From: Canibacter zhoujuaniae
Lineage (GTDB): Bacteria; Actinomycetota; Actinomycetes; Actinomycetales; Microbacteriaceae
Length of the DNA: 64,000 nt
Reading direction: 5' to 3'
Assembly (NCBI RefSeq): GCF_011752015.1
Contig: NZ_JAAIKA010000001.1
Span: 620,001-684,000 of the forward strand
Below, piece after piece: positions 19,694 through 29,155 of this stretch. The position numbers and the translations under genes were made by a program. Within the stretch, counting starts at the first letter, position 1. The number at the start of each line of letters is the position of its first letter. The notes under the pieces were generated by a model, which ran no database searches, was not told the DNA's origin, and worked only from the letters and a program-made list of their open reading frames with translations.

Positions 19694-20470
19694 TTAGTGC
19701 TCAGCGCAGGTGCCGGGTTGTCTTTTCTGCGGATCGCGGAGAAACTCCGGATCAATTTGGAAACTCGCCCGCACCTCTTTCTCTGTCACAGCTACGCGAC
19801 GCAGCTGCAAACCCTGTGGGATGTAGTTGATAAAGCAAATATCGTAAGGCTCAATGAAGCTGGATGCGACTTCACCGAGTAGGCCGCCAGAGAGGTGGCT
19901 CAGCTGTTCTGGGGTTGTTGTGATCCCGCCGGCGCTAATCTGCACCGGGTTCAGCAGCAGAGTCTGCCCCGCACCGGCTAAGGGTTGCACCTCAACACTC
20001 GCATCGACGCTTGAGCCAAAAGCGGTCAAAGACTTATGCACGATAATGCGGTTGTCATGAAATTCAACGTCATCAACCCAGTCACCGGCCAGGGTTATTG
20101 CCATTTCACGGAACTGTTCGTGAGTCATACTCACATACGCCCACCCGTTATCTAGCGTGCTCGCAGTTGGGTTTACTCCGATTCCAGCAAAGGTTGCGTT
20201 CACGTTGACAGTAACACCGTCAGCAACGGTGTAGTTTGGCACCTGCAGACCCACATTGCGAAATTTTCCGGTCAGCAGCTGCCATGTCAGCGAACCATCG
20301 AGATCCACCTCAACAGGAACTGTCGCAGGTATGTGCAGGTTTTCTCGGATTGCGCCAGCAGCCACACTCTTTACTAGGGGCCGCCCCGCAATCTCAACCA
20401 CGGCCACGATCATGCTGACTATGCCAACCACAACCGCGGTTGTGATAAGCCAGCGCTTTCGCTTACTCAC
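19694..20470 (-). CDS. LmeA-like (DUF2993) phospholipid-binding protein
   Basis: A 258-residue protein with an N-terminal membrane anchor or uncleaved signal (about residues 8-28, ITTAVVVGIVSMIVAVVEIA), then a beta-rich extracytoplasmic domain with the DUF2993 style of alternating strands (VPVEVDLDGSLTWQLLTGKF; later LLNPVQISAGGI). Characterised relatives (mycobacterial LmeA) bind phospholipid and assist maturation of mannolipids. The GTG start follows the argS stop codon with no gap, so it is read in the same transcript. The family call rests on overall pattern, not a sharp motif. Confidence 0.6.
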   Translation of the reverse strand: MSKRKRWLITTAVVVGIVSMIVAVVEIAGRPLVKSVAAGAIRENLHIPATVPVEVDLDGSLTWQLLTGKFRNVGLQVPNYTVADGVTVNVNATFAGIGVNPTASTLDNGWAYVSMTHEQFREMAITLAGDWVDDVEFHDNRIIVHKSLTAFGSSVDASVEVQPLAGAGQTLLLNPVQISAGGITTTPEQLSHLSGGLLGEVASSFIEPYDICFINYIPQGLQLRRVAVTEKEVRASFQIDPEFLRDPQKRQPGTCAEH

Positions 20471-22129
20471 CTAGAGCCGCTCCGGTGCGCTAACACCGAT
20501 TAGATCGAGACCGTTTGCTAGCACCTGCTGAGCTGCATCGTTTAGCCACAGGCGGGTTTGGTGCAGAGGTTGGATAGCCTCATCACCCTGCGGCAGCACC
20601 CGACACTGGTCATACCATCTGTGGTAGCTGCCCGCCAGCTCTTCAAGGTAGCGTGTGATCCGATGCGGCTCACGTAATTGTGCGGCGCCAGCGACAATCC
20701 CCGGATACTGCTGCAGCTTACCGAGAAGTTCGGTTTCGCTCGTATGGGTGAGCAGTTCCGGCTGAAAAACATCACGCTGCAGCCCTACAGCGGCAGCATT
20801 GCGGTCTACAGCGCAGGTGCGTGCGTGGGCGTACTGCACATAAAACACGGGGTTGTCGTTTGTGCGGCTGCGCAGTTTTTCGCCCTCTAGCGACAGCGGC
20901 GAGTCGGCCGGGTAGCGAGACAGCCAAAAACGCAAGGCATCTGAGCCGACCCACTCGAGCAGATCGTCAAGCTCCACAATATTGCCGGCACGTTTAGACA
21001 GGCGAGCACCATTCAGCATCACCAGTTGACCGATCAGCACGGTCATCTGACGTTCTGGATCCTCGCCCGCAACAGCAGACAGAGCTTTTAGCCGCCCCAC
21101 ATAGCCGTGGTGGTCGGCGCCTAACAGATAGATCTTTTCATAGGAGCCGCGAGACGATTTAGAAAGCAGATAGGCGGCATCAGCGGCAAAATAAGTGTAG
21201 ATGCCGTTACCGCGGGTGAAGACCCGATCTTTATCGTCGCCGAAGGTGGAGGTGCGCACCCAGGTGGCGCCGCCCTCTTCATAAACATGCCCGGCTTCAC
21301 GCAAGCGGTCGAGCGCGATTTCGATTTTGCTTTTGCCGCCGTCCGTCTGTTCGTGCAGAGTGCGCTCTGAAAACCACACGTCAAAGTTGACGTTGAAGTT
21401 TGCCAGGGAGCTCTTAATCTCATCTAACTGCAGGCGATAAGCAATTTCAGTTGTCACGTCAAGCTGCTCTGCTGGGCTCAATTCAACGAGGTCTGGGCGC
21501 TCTTTAAGAACTTTTTCACCGAGCACCTGAATGTATTTACCCGGATACCCGTCTTCTGGTGCTGGTTGGTTTAGTGCCGCAGCGAGCACTGAGCGCCCAA
21601 ATTTCTGCATCTGGGCACCTGCGTCGTTAATGTAATACTCGCTTACAATGTCTGCGCCGGCCGCTTTCAGAACTCGCGCGAGCGAATCACCGAGCGCCGC
21701 CCAGCGGGTGTGCCCGAGATGCACGGGGCCTGTCGGGTTCGCAGAAACAAACTCAAGGTTAATGCTCTGCCCGGAAAGCAAACTGTTGCGCCCGTATGCG
21801 GCACCTGCCAGCACAATATCTTGCGCGATTTGACCGGCCGCAGCAACATCTAGCGTGATATTAATAAAGCCCGGCCCTGCTATCTCAACGACTGCAATGC
21901 CGTCTACCAGTTTGAGCTCAGCCGCAATTTGCTCAGCAAGAGCACGCGGGTTCATGCCGAGCCGCTTGCCAAACTGCATCGCCGCGTTTGACGCCCAGTC
22001 TCCGTGCGCACGATTCTTTGGTCGCTCAAGTTGCAGCTGCTGTTCGGTAATCTCAATATCTGCGCTGTTTGCGGCGGCTATCGAGGTGAGAATTCTATGC
22101 AGTTCACTGGCGATTTTGTCTGGAGTCAC
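20471..22129 (-). CDS. argS: Arginyl-tRNA synthetase
   Basis: Class I synthetase charging tRNA-Arg. The 552-residue protein has the N-terminal Add1-like domain, the HIGH motif as HLGH in NPTGPVHLGHTRWAALGD (about residues 130-147), a KMSKS-like region GARLSKRAGNIV, and the DALRF dipeptide stretch followed by the alpha-helical anticodon-binding domain at the C-terminus. Start is GTG with AAGG upstream. A tRNA-Arg(CCG) gene lies 1.5 kb upstream of it, on the same strand. Confidence 0.96.
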   Translation of the reverse strand: MTPDKIASELHRILTSIAAANSADIEITEQQLQLERPKNRAHGDWASNAAMQFGKRLGMNPRALAEQIAAELKLVDGIAVVEIAGPGFINITLDVAAAGQIAQDIVLAGAAYGRNSLLSGQSINLEFVSANPTGPVHLGHTRWAALGDSLARVLKAAGADIVSEYYINDAGAQMQKFGRSVLAAALNQPAPEDGYPGKYIQVLGEKVLKERPDLVELSPAEQLDVTTEIAYRLQLDEIKSSLANFNVNFDVWFSERTLHEQTDGGKSKIEIALDRLREAGHVYEEGGATWVRTSTFGDDKDRVFTRGNGIYTYFAADAAYLLSKSSRGSYEKIYLLGADHHGYVGRLKALSAVAGEDPERQMTVLIGQLVMLNGARLSKRAGNIVELDDLLEWVGSDALRFWLSRYPADSPLSLEGEKLRSRTNDNPVFYVQYAHARTCAVDRNAAAVGLQRDVFQPELLTHTSETELLGKLQQYPGIVAGAAQLREPHRITRYLEELAGSYHRWYDQCRVLPQGDEAIQPLHQTRLWLNDAAQQVLANGLDLIGVSAPERL

Positions 22130-22138
22130 AGTTTAACC

Positions 22139-23587
22139 TTAGTTCTTTTCTTGTTTTGCAACAATGCCGCGCCGAGCGATGAATGTCACGATAAAGCCAA
22201 TCAACAGCGCCACGATAACACCGAGATTAGCCCACGCCCAGTCGCCTTCACGCCCACCCAATCCGAGCGGCCCCAGCAGATATCCCTGCCAGTTATTCCA
22301 GGCCACTGTCTCAGCGTATGAGTTGACAACAAGCCCCCAGCCAACAAACATCGCAAACAGCATTGTGCCAACGGAGATCCAATCAATAGATCCGTAGCGA
22401 CCGCGCGCATCAAACAGGGCGGCTTCATCATACGGCTGCTTCCGCAGGGCGATATCTGCGATCATGATACCCGCCCATGCTGCGATTGGCACGCCGAGGG
22501 TGATGAGGAAGGATTCGAAAGGATCGCGGAAGTTTGCAGCAAAGAACACAACATAGATAGTGCCCAAGGTCAGGATAGTGCCGTCGATACCAGCCGCCGC
22601 CGGGCGCGGTAGCTTCACGCCCAAACTTAACAGGGTGAGACCGGATGAGTAGATTCCGAGCACCGCCCCAGAAACCAGTGCGAGCACGGAAGCAATCAGA
22701 AACGGCAGCAGCACCCAGGTTGGCAGGAGGTCTGCCAGGGTGCCGATCGGATCGTAGGCAATACCGTCCATTAGTTCCGGGTTGCTGCCGATGATCAAAC
22801 AACCGCAGATGACCAGAATGATCGGGGAGGTCGCGCCACCGAAGGTGTTCCAGAACACTATTTTGCTGTTGCTCGCATCACGTCGCTGGTAGCGTGACCA
22901 GTCTGCGGCAATATTGATCCATCCCAAACCAAACCCGGTCATCACCATCACTAAGGCACCGATAACCTGGGTAGATCCACCAGACTCCATTGCAAGCACC
23001 CGCTGCATGTCGATGCTCGGCGCAACCAAAACAACGTAAATAATCGTAATCGCCGCGGTAACCCAGGTAAAGATCTTCTGCAGTCGCATAATGATGTGAT
23101 ACCCGGCTACGGAGGCTCCGACAATGAGCGCAGCTATGACGATAGTCGCGATAATTTTTATTAACAGCTCACCCTCAAGACCCAGCCGGGTGAGAATCGT
23201 GGCGGTTGCGAGCACCGCAAGAATTGCAAGAATTGTTTCCCAGCCCATCGAGATAAGCCACGAAAAAATGCCGGGTATTTTCTGACCCTTCACGCCGAAA
23301 GCAGCGCGCGACAGGATCATGGTTGGTGCAGAACCGCGTTTACCTGCGATAGCGATAACACCGCACAGCAGAAACGAGATGGTGACACCAATCACGGTAA
23401 CCACTGTTGCCTGCCAGAAAGAAATGCCAAAACCGAGCACCCAGGCCGCATACGAGATGCCGAACACCGAAACATTCGCAGCAAACCACGGCCAAAACAG
23501 ATCACGCGGCCGTGCTGTGCGCTCATTTTCGCTGACAACTTCGATTCCGGCGATCTCCACGCCGGTGTGCTTCGCAGAGATAGTCAT
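22139..23587 (-). CDS. NCS1-family nucleobase permease
   Basis: A 482-residue protein with about twelve membrane helices, of the nucleobase:cation symporter-1 family (CodB/PucI-like: cytosine, purines, allantoin, hydantoins or thiamine-related substrates). Family features are RPRDLFWPWFAANVSVFGIS near residue 26, the Gly-rich helix-1 region, SRAAFGVKGQ and NIAADWSRYQRR. The exact substrate cannot be assigned. It lies nine bases upstream of argS, an unusual partner, so it may simply be the first gene of that transcript. Confidence 0.85.
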   Translation of the reverse strand: MTISAKHTGVEIAGIEVVSENERTARPRDLFWPWFAANVSVFGISYAAWVLGFGISFWQATVVTVIGVTISFLLCGVIAIAGKRGSAPTMILSRAAFGVKGQKIPGIFSWLISMGWETILAILAVLATATILTRLGLEGELLIKIIATIVIAALIVGASVAGYHIIMRLQKIFTWVTAAITIIYVVLVAPSIDMQRVLAMESGGSTQVIGALVMVMTGFGLGWINIAADWSRYQRRDASNSKIVFWNTFGGATSPIILVICGCLIIGSNPELMDGIAYDPIGTLADLLPTWVLLPFLIASVLALVSGAVLGIYSSGLTLLSLGVKLPRPAAAGIDGTILTLGTIYVVFFAANFRDPFESFLITLGVPIAAWAGIMIADIALRKQPYDEAALFDARGRYGSIDWISVGTMLFAMFVGWGLVVNSYAETVAWNNWQGYLLGPLGLGGREGDWAWANLGVIVALLIGFIVTFIARRGIVAKQEKN

Positions 23588-23679
23588 AAGCTAATCTTTG
23601 CCGGAATTTGCGCGCTTTTCAACTTGGTTACCGTAATTAACGAGCGAGTGCGAGCCACAGCAGGGTGAAAAATGATTTG

Positions 23680-23752
23680 CGCCCCCGAGAGGAATCGAAC
23701 CTCCGACCTACGGTACCGGAAACCGGCGCTCTATCCACTGAGCTACGGGGGC
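23680..23752 (-). tRNA. tRNA-Arg (anticodon CCG)
   Basis: Read on the minus strand, the gene folds as a cloverleaf: acceptor GCCCCCG/CGGGGGC, D-stem GCTC/GAGC, anticodon loop TTCCGGT with anticodon CCG, and T-arm GGAGG-TTCGATT-CCTCT. The first anticodon-stem pair (C27-U43) is a mismatch and one T-stem pair is G-U. The discriminator base is G and the CCA end is not encoded. It reads CGG codons. Confidence 0.95.
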
Positions 23753-23795
23753 AAAAGCGCATCTGTTGCAGACGCACCAAAGCAACCGCTTTAGT

Positions 23796-24572
23796 CTACC
23801 CGATTTTAGACTGTGTCGCGCCCTCGGCAACTCTGATGTAGCTGAGATCGCGAATGTTGCGCCCTTTCGCAATACCTTTCTTCTCAAATGCGGTGAGCAC
23901 GCGTCCGTTGAATCGCTCAGCCCACTCGCCGTCGAAGCCGCGCTTAAAACCGTCCGCTCTGTCAAACACCTCACGCATCTGCTCAGCGTATTCTTCCCAG
24001 TCAGTCGCCATGCGCACTATCCCACCGGGCTGTAAGGCGCGAGCGATGAGCGGCACAAAACTATCGTTAATTAAACGACGTTTATTGTGCCTAGCTTTGT
24101 GCCACGGATCTGGGAAAAATATCCAGATCTCATTGGCAGAGGCTGCGGGCAGCAAATGTTCCAGCACTTCCGGTGCGTTTGCTTCTATCAGGCGCAAATT
24201 GTGCACATCAAGCTGCTCTGCCAGCACCATTGTGCGCGCCAACCCGCCAGTAAACACCTCAAGCGCCAAGAAGTCACGCTCAGGTGTGGCAGCGGCGGCG
24301 TGTGTTATTTGGTGCCCCTGCCCCGATCCGATCTCCACTACGAGCGGAGCTTTGCGGCCGAACCAGCGAGCCGGATCGGTTTCCTGATCGGCAGCAATTG
24401 AAGTTACTCCGTCACCTCGCTTAGGCTCTATCAGATACTCGGGCGCAAGCTCGTTTAAGGCCCGTTCCTGCCCGGAGGTGAGACGGCCGCCACGACGCAC
24501 AAAAGACAGCAGCCGATGCTGCCTGTTTGCGCCGGTAGCTGTCGATGAGTTTTCAGAGGTAACATCATTCAC
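23796..24572 (-). CDS. trmB: tRNA (guanine-N7-)-methyltransferase
   Basis: SAM-dependent enzyme that makes m7G46 in the variable loop of tRNAs. The 258-residue protein shows the SAM motif VVEIGSGQGHQI (about residue 78), FLALEVFTGG, the substrate motif FFPDPWHKARHNKRRL and the C-terminal TAFEKKG segment, which together define TrmB. The N-terminal 30 residues are a polar extension with RQHRLLSFVRRGGRLT, common in actinobacteria. It lies between a tRNA gene and the site-2 protease gene. Confidence 0.95.
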   Translation of the reverse strand: MNDVTSENSSTATGANRQHRLLSFVRRGGRLTSGQERALNELAPEYLIEPKRGDGVTSIAADQETDPARWFGRKAPLVVEIGSGQGHQITHAAAATPERDFLALEVFTGGLARTMVLAEQLDVHNLRLIEANAPEVLEHLLPAASANEIWIFFPDPWHKARHNKRRLINDSFVPLIARALQPGGIVRMATDWEEYAEQMREVFDRADGFKRGFDGEWAERFNGRVLTAFEKKGIAKGRNIRDLSYIRVAEGATQSKIG

Positions 24573-24600
24573 CCCTCCACCCTAGCGCAGTGGCTACGGG

Positions 24601-25938
24601 CTACTGCAGCGTAATGGGCTTGACGAGGTCAGCGTATATCAACAGCAGGCTCATAGCACCAAAAACGAGCACCATCGCAAAGGTGAACGGCACCATCTTG
24701 GCCGTATCTATTGGGCCGGGATCTGGTTTTCCAAAAAGCCTGTAGAGGCGGCGCTTCGCTGATTCGTAGACGGCGCCGGCAACGTGCCCACCATCGAGCG
24801 GCAGCAGGGGGATCAGGTTGAACACGAAGAGCGCAATATTTAAACCGGCGAGCAAGCCCACCATCGCCGAGACTTTGCTCTTTACTTCAATCCCGTCATG
24901 GCTGGCAATTTCACCAGCGATGCGCCCCACCCCGACAACACTGATCGGGCCGTTCGGGTCGCGCTCTTCCGTTCCAAACGCCGCGTTCCACACATCTATT
25001 AAACGATGCGGCAGGTGCAGAATAACATTAACGACACCCGAAACGTTATCTCCCACATAGCGCGGCACCGCACTCAGCGGCTGGCGTTGAATCGCGGTCT
25101 CAGGTAGCGCACCGATCATTCCCACAGATTCAAGCTGCGGATCACCGTTTGCATCAAGAACGGGCTGCCCCGCGTCAGTGTATACGGCGCGCTCCGTGAG
25201 GGCGGGTGTGAGCACCGTCGAGCGAGTTTCTCCCGCCCGTTCGTAGGTAATTTCAAGCGGAGTGTTTGGGTTGGCGGCAATAATTTCGCGCAGCTCATCC
25301 CATGTGTTGATATTTTTCCCAGAAATCGCTGTGATCGTGTCCCCTGCGGCTAATCCAGCAGCCACTCCAGGTGCGGTCGGATCACCGGGTGCACAGGTCT
25401 GCTCTGCAGCTGTGACCGGTTTTAGGCATTCGTTCAGCGCGGCAACAGTTGTTGTAGTTGAGGCGACTCCGATGCCTGAGAGCAGCACCGCATAAAGCAC
25501 CACGCCAAGCACAAGGTTCATTAGCGGCCCGCCCAGCATGATGATTATCTTTTTCCATGCCGGCAAAAGATAAAACGACCGCTTCTCGTCTCCCGGAGTA
25601 ATGGTTTCAGCGCTAAACTCTCGCGCATCGTTCGCCATTGAGTCTAGGAAACCAGTCGAGGCTTCACGCGGAGCCTCACCCGGTTTCTTTGGTGGATACA
25701 TGCCAATCATTTGCACGTACCCACCGAAGGGTAAAAGTTTTATTCCGTATTCGGTTTCACCACGCTGTTTCGACCACAGCGTCCGGCCAAAACCAACCAT
25801 GAAACGGGTTACTTTAACCCCAAAAACTTTTGCAGGAACCAGGTGCCCAACTTCGTGCAGTGCAATAGATGCGGCGACACCGAGCGCCACAATGAGCACA
25901 CCTACTATGAAAGGCACCAGGTCTTGCAAAAGCGCCAC
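24601..25938 (-). CDS. Site-2 intramembrane metalloprotease (RseP/Rip1 family)
   Basis: Zinc protease that cleaves single-pass membrane proteins such as anti-sigma factors within the membrane. The 445-residue protein has HEVGH at residues 28-32 in the first membrane helix, a PDZ domain in the middle (around GVAAGLAAGDTITAISGKN, residues 190-260), and the second zinc-ligand motif LIPLLPLDGGHVAG near residue 375. Four membrane helices are expected. GTG start. The FKBP lipoprotein gene follows it immediately upstream in the transcript, six bases away; actinobacterial neighbours are often dxr and ispG, which are not seen here. Confidence 0.92.
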   Translation of the reverse strand: MALLQDLVPFIVGVLIVALGVAASIALHEVGHLVPAKVFGVKVTRFMVGFGRTLWSKQRGETEYGIKLLPFGGYVQMIGMYPPKKPGEAPREASTGFLDSMANDAREFSAETITPGDEKRSFYLLPAWKKIIIMLGGPLMNLVLGVVLYAVLLSGIGVASTTTTVAALNECLKPVTAAEQTCAPGDPTAPGVAAGLAAGDTITAISGKNINTWDELREIIAANPNTPLEITYERAGETRSTVLTPALTERAVYTDAGQPVLDANGDPQLESVGMIGALPETAIQRQPLSAVPRYVGDNVSGVVNVILHLPHRLIDVWNAAFGTEERDPNGPISVVGVGRIAGEIASHDGIEVKSKVSAMVGLLAGLNIALFVFNLIPLLPLDGGHVAGAVYESAKRRLYRLFGKPDPGPIDTAKMVPFTFAMVLVFGAMSLLLIYADLVKPITLQ

Positions 25939-25944
25939 TCGCCG

Positions 25945-26931
25945 CTACTTGTTCTGGGCGCCAACGATGTCTAGCACAAACACCATCACATCGTCTTCTG
26001 TGCCACCCTGCTGCTTATTCCAGTCTGCGCCATAGCCCTCAGCGGGCGGCACGAGCACGACCACACGGGAGCCCACCTTCTGACCCTCAAGTGCTTTCCG
26101 GAAGCCTTCGATCACGCCGTCAGTTGGGAAGCTAGCTGCCTTCCCGCCACGTGACCAGCTCGAGTCGAACTCTTTCCCGGTTGACCACAGCACACCCTTA
26201 TAGTGCACATAGGTCAGTGCGCCAGGCTCTACGGTCTCGCCATCACCCTCAATTAGGTTTGCAACTTTAAGCTCAGCTGGTTTTGCTGCGGCATCTTTAA
26301 TCGTGATTGTTGGTTCACCGTTTTTGGCTACGTCAACCTGCGGGAAATCGGCCGGAAGCTTAGCCGCTTTTCCTTCTGCCTGTGGCAGGAGCTGATCGTC
26401 AGTCAGCGGTGCCGGCACCTTACCTTCATAGTCGACTTCTAAGACCACAGCGTCGTCGCCAGCAAGATCTTGGAACATTTGATCTGCGGTTGGCCAAACA
26501 TCGCTGGCCTTAGTAACAGTCAGTAATTTACCGTTGTCTGTCACGCAACCGGCAACATTAGTGAGGAATTTAAGCCCGGATGACTCACCGACAGAAGTCT
26601 GCACCGGCTGCTGCACAATCTGCTTTCCGGTGTTGCCGTTGTATGCGGTTATTACAAGTTTGTACTGTTCGGTGCGGCCCTCTACATCACCGATAACTTT
26701 GCCGCCATCACCCTTTTCCACAACAAACACCTGCTGGGTTTCAGGAGCGGTGATTGGCAGCTTGCCCTTCAGCATATTCTGGCCGTCTTCGCCCGGCGCA
26801 ACCTCAATCTTCTTTAAGGTCGCGCTTTCCGGCACAACGCAGCCGGCGCCAGTAGCGAGGGTTTGATCTGCACATGCCCCGAGGGTTAACACGGTTGCTG
26901 CTCCTGCAACAAGGGCGAGTGAACGCTTCAA
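25945..26931 (-). CDS. FKBP-type peptidyl-prolyl isomerase lipoprotein
   Basis: Secreted, lipid-anchored prolyl isomerase. With the TTG start (AGGA, six bases before) the protein is 328 residues and begins MKRSLALVAGAATV, a signal peptide with lipobox LGAC; an ATG seven codons upstream is possible but has no ribosome binding site. The C-terminal 110 residues form a clear FKBP domain: VHYKGVLWSTGKEFDSSW, then the active-site-type FPTDGVIEGFRKALEGQKVG and PPAEGYG. The region of residues 80-200 resembles a second, eroded FKBP domain. It is followed by the site-2 protease gene. Confidence 0.88.
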   Translation of the reverse strand: MKRSLALVAGAATVLTLGACADQTLATGAGCVVPESATLKKIEVAPGEDGQNMLKGKLPITAPETQQVFVVEKGDGGKVIGDVEGRTEQYKLVITAYNGNTGKQIVQQPVQTSVGESSGLKFLTNVAGCVTDNGKLLTVTKASDVWPTADQMFQDLAGDDAVVLEVDYEGKVPAPLTDDQLLPQAEGKAAKLPADFPQVDVAKNGEPTITIKDAAAKPAELKVANLIEGDGETVEPGALTYVHYKGVLWSTGKEFDSSWSRGGKAASFPTDGVIEGFRKALEGQKVGSRVVVLVPPAEGYGADWNKQQGGTEDDVMVFVLDIVGAQNK

Positions 26932-27057
26932 AATAATTCCTATCCTCTTCATAGCACGTGCGCAGCACGGCATTTTCAGAGCGGATAAACCGCATTTAAC
27001 ACTAAGAGTCTGTAGCAACTAAATATGAATTAGCTGAACCCGCGCCGACAATCTCTA

Positions 27058-27906
27058 CTATTTTTCGTTCAGTGCGCCACGACGGGCACTATCTTTCATA
27101 GCTGTCACCATCGCATACAGTTCTCGTGCTGGAATACCACTGGTCGCAGCAACTGCACGCGTCGCGTCCTTGACGCGCTCACCGCTTGCCACTCGCTCAA
27201 GCACCCGCTGAAGCGCAGTTTCCGGAGTATCAATTTGCGGATCTGCGCCGGCCACAACCAAGACAATCTCGCCGCGCACACCCGCTGCCGTCGCAGCTGT
27301 TAGCTTCTGCAGCGTGCCTCTGATGACTTCTTCATGCAGCTTAGTAAGTTCCCGACACAGTGCGGCCTGCCGCTCTGCACCAAAATACTGCTGCATAGCC
27401 TGCAGCGTCTCATGCACCCGGTGCGGACTCTCAAAAAACAGCATGGTGCGCGTTTCGTTTGCGAGAGACGCAAACAGTTTGCGCTTGTCACCGCTTTTAC
27501 GCGGCACAAACCCTTCAAAACTCCAGCGGTCTGTCGGAATCCCAGACACAGCAAGCGCCGTCACTGGCGCGCTCGGGCCGGGAATGCTGCTAATCTCAAC
27601 GTCACGCGCAATAGCCGCAGCAACCACCCGAAATCCAGGGTCAGATACGGTTGGCATACCGGCGTCACTCACAAGCACAACCAGCTGTGTCACCGCAGCT
27701 GCTGCAAGTTCATCCGCCTTCTGTCGCTCATTGTGATCGTGCAGGGGCACAAGCTTTGCACTGTGCTTGATGTCGAGCAGCTTCAACAGCTGACCGGTGG
27801 TACGGGTGTCTTCGGCTGCGATAATATCTGCCGCGGCGAGCGTCTCACGCAGTCGGGGTGAGGCATCACCGAGGTTGCCAATCGGAGTTGCCGCGAGAAT
27901 TAGCAT
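27058..27906 (-). CDS. rsmI: 16S rRNA (cytidine1402-2'-O)-methyltransferase
   Basis: Methylates the ribose of C1402 in the ribosomal decoding centre. The 282-residue protein has the family N-terminus LILAATPIGNLGDASPRLRE, EDTRTTGQLLKLL, the SAM-binding LVSDAGMPTVSDPGFR, and the ESPHRVHETL motif. The tail of about 40 residues resembles the short C-terminal helical domain of the tetrapyrrole-methylase-like RsmI group. It diverges from the MFS gene that begins 56 bases away. Confidence 0.95.
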   Translation of the reverse strand: MLILAATPIGNLGDASPRLRETLAAADIIAAEDTRTTGQLLKLLDIKHSAKLVPLHDHNERQKADELAAAAVTQLVVLVSDAGMPTVSDPGFRVVAAAIARDVEISSIPGPSAPVTALAVSGIPTDRWSFEGFVPRKSGDKRKLFASLANETRTMLFFESPHRVHETLQAMQQYFGAERQAALCRELTKLHEEVIRGTLQKLTAATAAGVRGEIVLVVAGADPQIDTPETALQRVLERVASGERVKDATRAVAATSGIPARELYAMVTAMKDSARRGALNEK

Positions 27907-27961
27907 GCCCTTCAGTCTACTCTGCCGCTCGATTACCGCGGCTAAGCATAAAATTGAGCGT

Positions 27962-29155
27962 ATGCGACCACTCGGTTCTAGTTATTTTTTGCTTTCTTTT
28001 GCGGCACGTTTTCCGTTTGCAATGCTTATAATCGGGTCGCTGACAGTGGTTGTTGCCGCCCGAGAGTCTGTCACCCTTGGTGGCTACAACGCCGCAGTTC
28101 TCGGCATTGGGCACGCCTCATTTGCCGGTGTTATTGGCGCGTTAGCAGATCGTTTCGGGCAGCGCCGGGTGGTGCTCAGCGCGACCATTGTGAACACACT
28201 AGCGATGCTAAATCTCGCCGTCCTCGCTTACAGCTCTGCGCCTGACTGGCTGCTACTGATAGGCGCGTTTGTGCTGGGTGCTTCTGCCCCCTGTGTCGGG
28301 CCGCTCTCCCGCACCCGCACTGCCGCCGCAACACCTAATCTGCACGACCGAAACCGCGCGTTTGCAACAGAGGCGATGCTTGATGAAATCAGTTTTGTGT
28401 TCGGCCCACTCGTGGTGGGTATGCTCGCAACAGCCTTTAGTGCGGCAACTCCGTTAGTTGTGGCAGCGGCGCTAACAATCGTTCTGTGCACCGCCTTCGC
28501 TCTGCACAGCTCCGCCAATACTGTCACAGCTGTGACGCAAGCTACCGCACCCGCCGCACCGCTGAGTCACCTGCTGCACCGCCCTGTTTTAACCACAGCG
28601 CTCGGCCTCCTCGCTATCGGATTCTGTTTCGGCAGCACTCTGGTCTCACTGACCGCACTGATGCAGCTGAGCGGCGAAGAGAGTCAAGCGGGTATCTGGT
28701 ATTCACTGATGGGGGTTGGGTCAGCAGTCTGCGCCTGGCTGGTGGGTCGCCTACCCGCACACATCTCACAAAATCTACGCTGGCTGGTGGCAGGGGTGAT
28801 AGTAATTGCTGGTGCTGTGCTCTACTCTGTCACCCCAACGGGTTTTGGGCTTGCGGCAGCAATGCTCCTCATTGGTGTTGGGGTCGGCCCTGCGTTAGTC
28901 ACAATCTACAGTCTCGCGTCTTTACGCTCGCCGGCCGGGCGCGCAGCTACGGTGATGACTGTTTTGGGAGCTGCGCTGACACTCGGTCAGTCTGTCAGCT
29001 CTGCGTTGACAGGTTTTGCAGCGGATCGCTGGGGTGTTGAGCTGGCGCTGCATTTACCACTTGCAGCGGGCGGGCTAATGCTGCTGATCGCCGTTTGGGA
29101 TGCTCTGGCCGAACGGGCGCGGCGGGCGCGGCAGATTCCAACCACGCGAGTATGA
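27962..29155 (+). CDS. MFS exporter (paralogue of the one at 32960)
   Basis: A 397-residue major facilitator with about twelve membrane helices and a loop-2/3 motif GALADRFGQRRVVLSA. The ATG giving MRPLGSSYFLLSFAARFPFA is chosen because the upstream in-frame sequence lies inside rsmI on the other strand and is not protein-like. Its overall pattern (short N-terminus, ARFPxxM in helix 1) resembles the MFS protein encoded 5 kb downstream. Substrate unknown. Its last 81 bases overlap the convergent TRIC-like gene. Confidence 0.85.
   Translation: MRPLGSSYFLLSFAARFPFAMLIIGSLTVVVAARESVTLGGYNAAVLGIGHASFAGVIGALADRFGQRRVVLSATIVNTLAMLNLAVLAYSSAPDWLLLIGAFVLGASAPCVGPLSRTRTAAATPNLHDRNRAFATEAMLDEISFVFGPLVVGMLATAFSAATPLVVAAALTIVLCTAFALHSSANTVTAVTQATAPAAPLSHLLHRPVLTTALGLLAIGFCFGSTLVSLTALMQLSGEESQAGIWYSLMGVGSAVCAWLVGRLPAHISQNLRWLVAGVIVIAGAVLYSVTPTGFGLAAAMLLIGVGVGPALVTIYSLASLRSPAGRAATVMTVLGAALTLGQSVSSALTGFAADRWGVELALHLPLAAGGLMLLIAVWDALAERARRARQIPTTRV

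Noticed and set aside
23588-23679. A possible second RNA gene next to tRNA-Arg.
   Set aside because: No second cloverleaf or known RNA pattern could be found; the stretch looks like plain promoter sequence.
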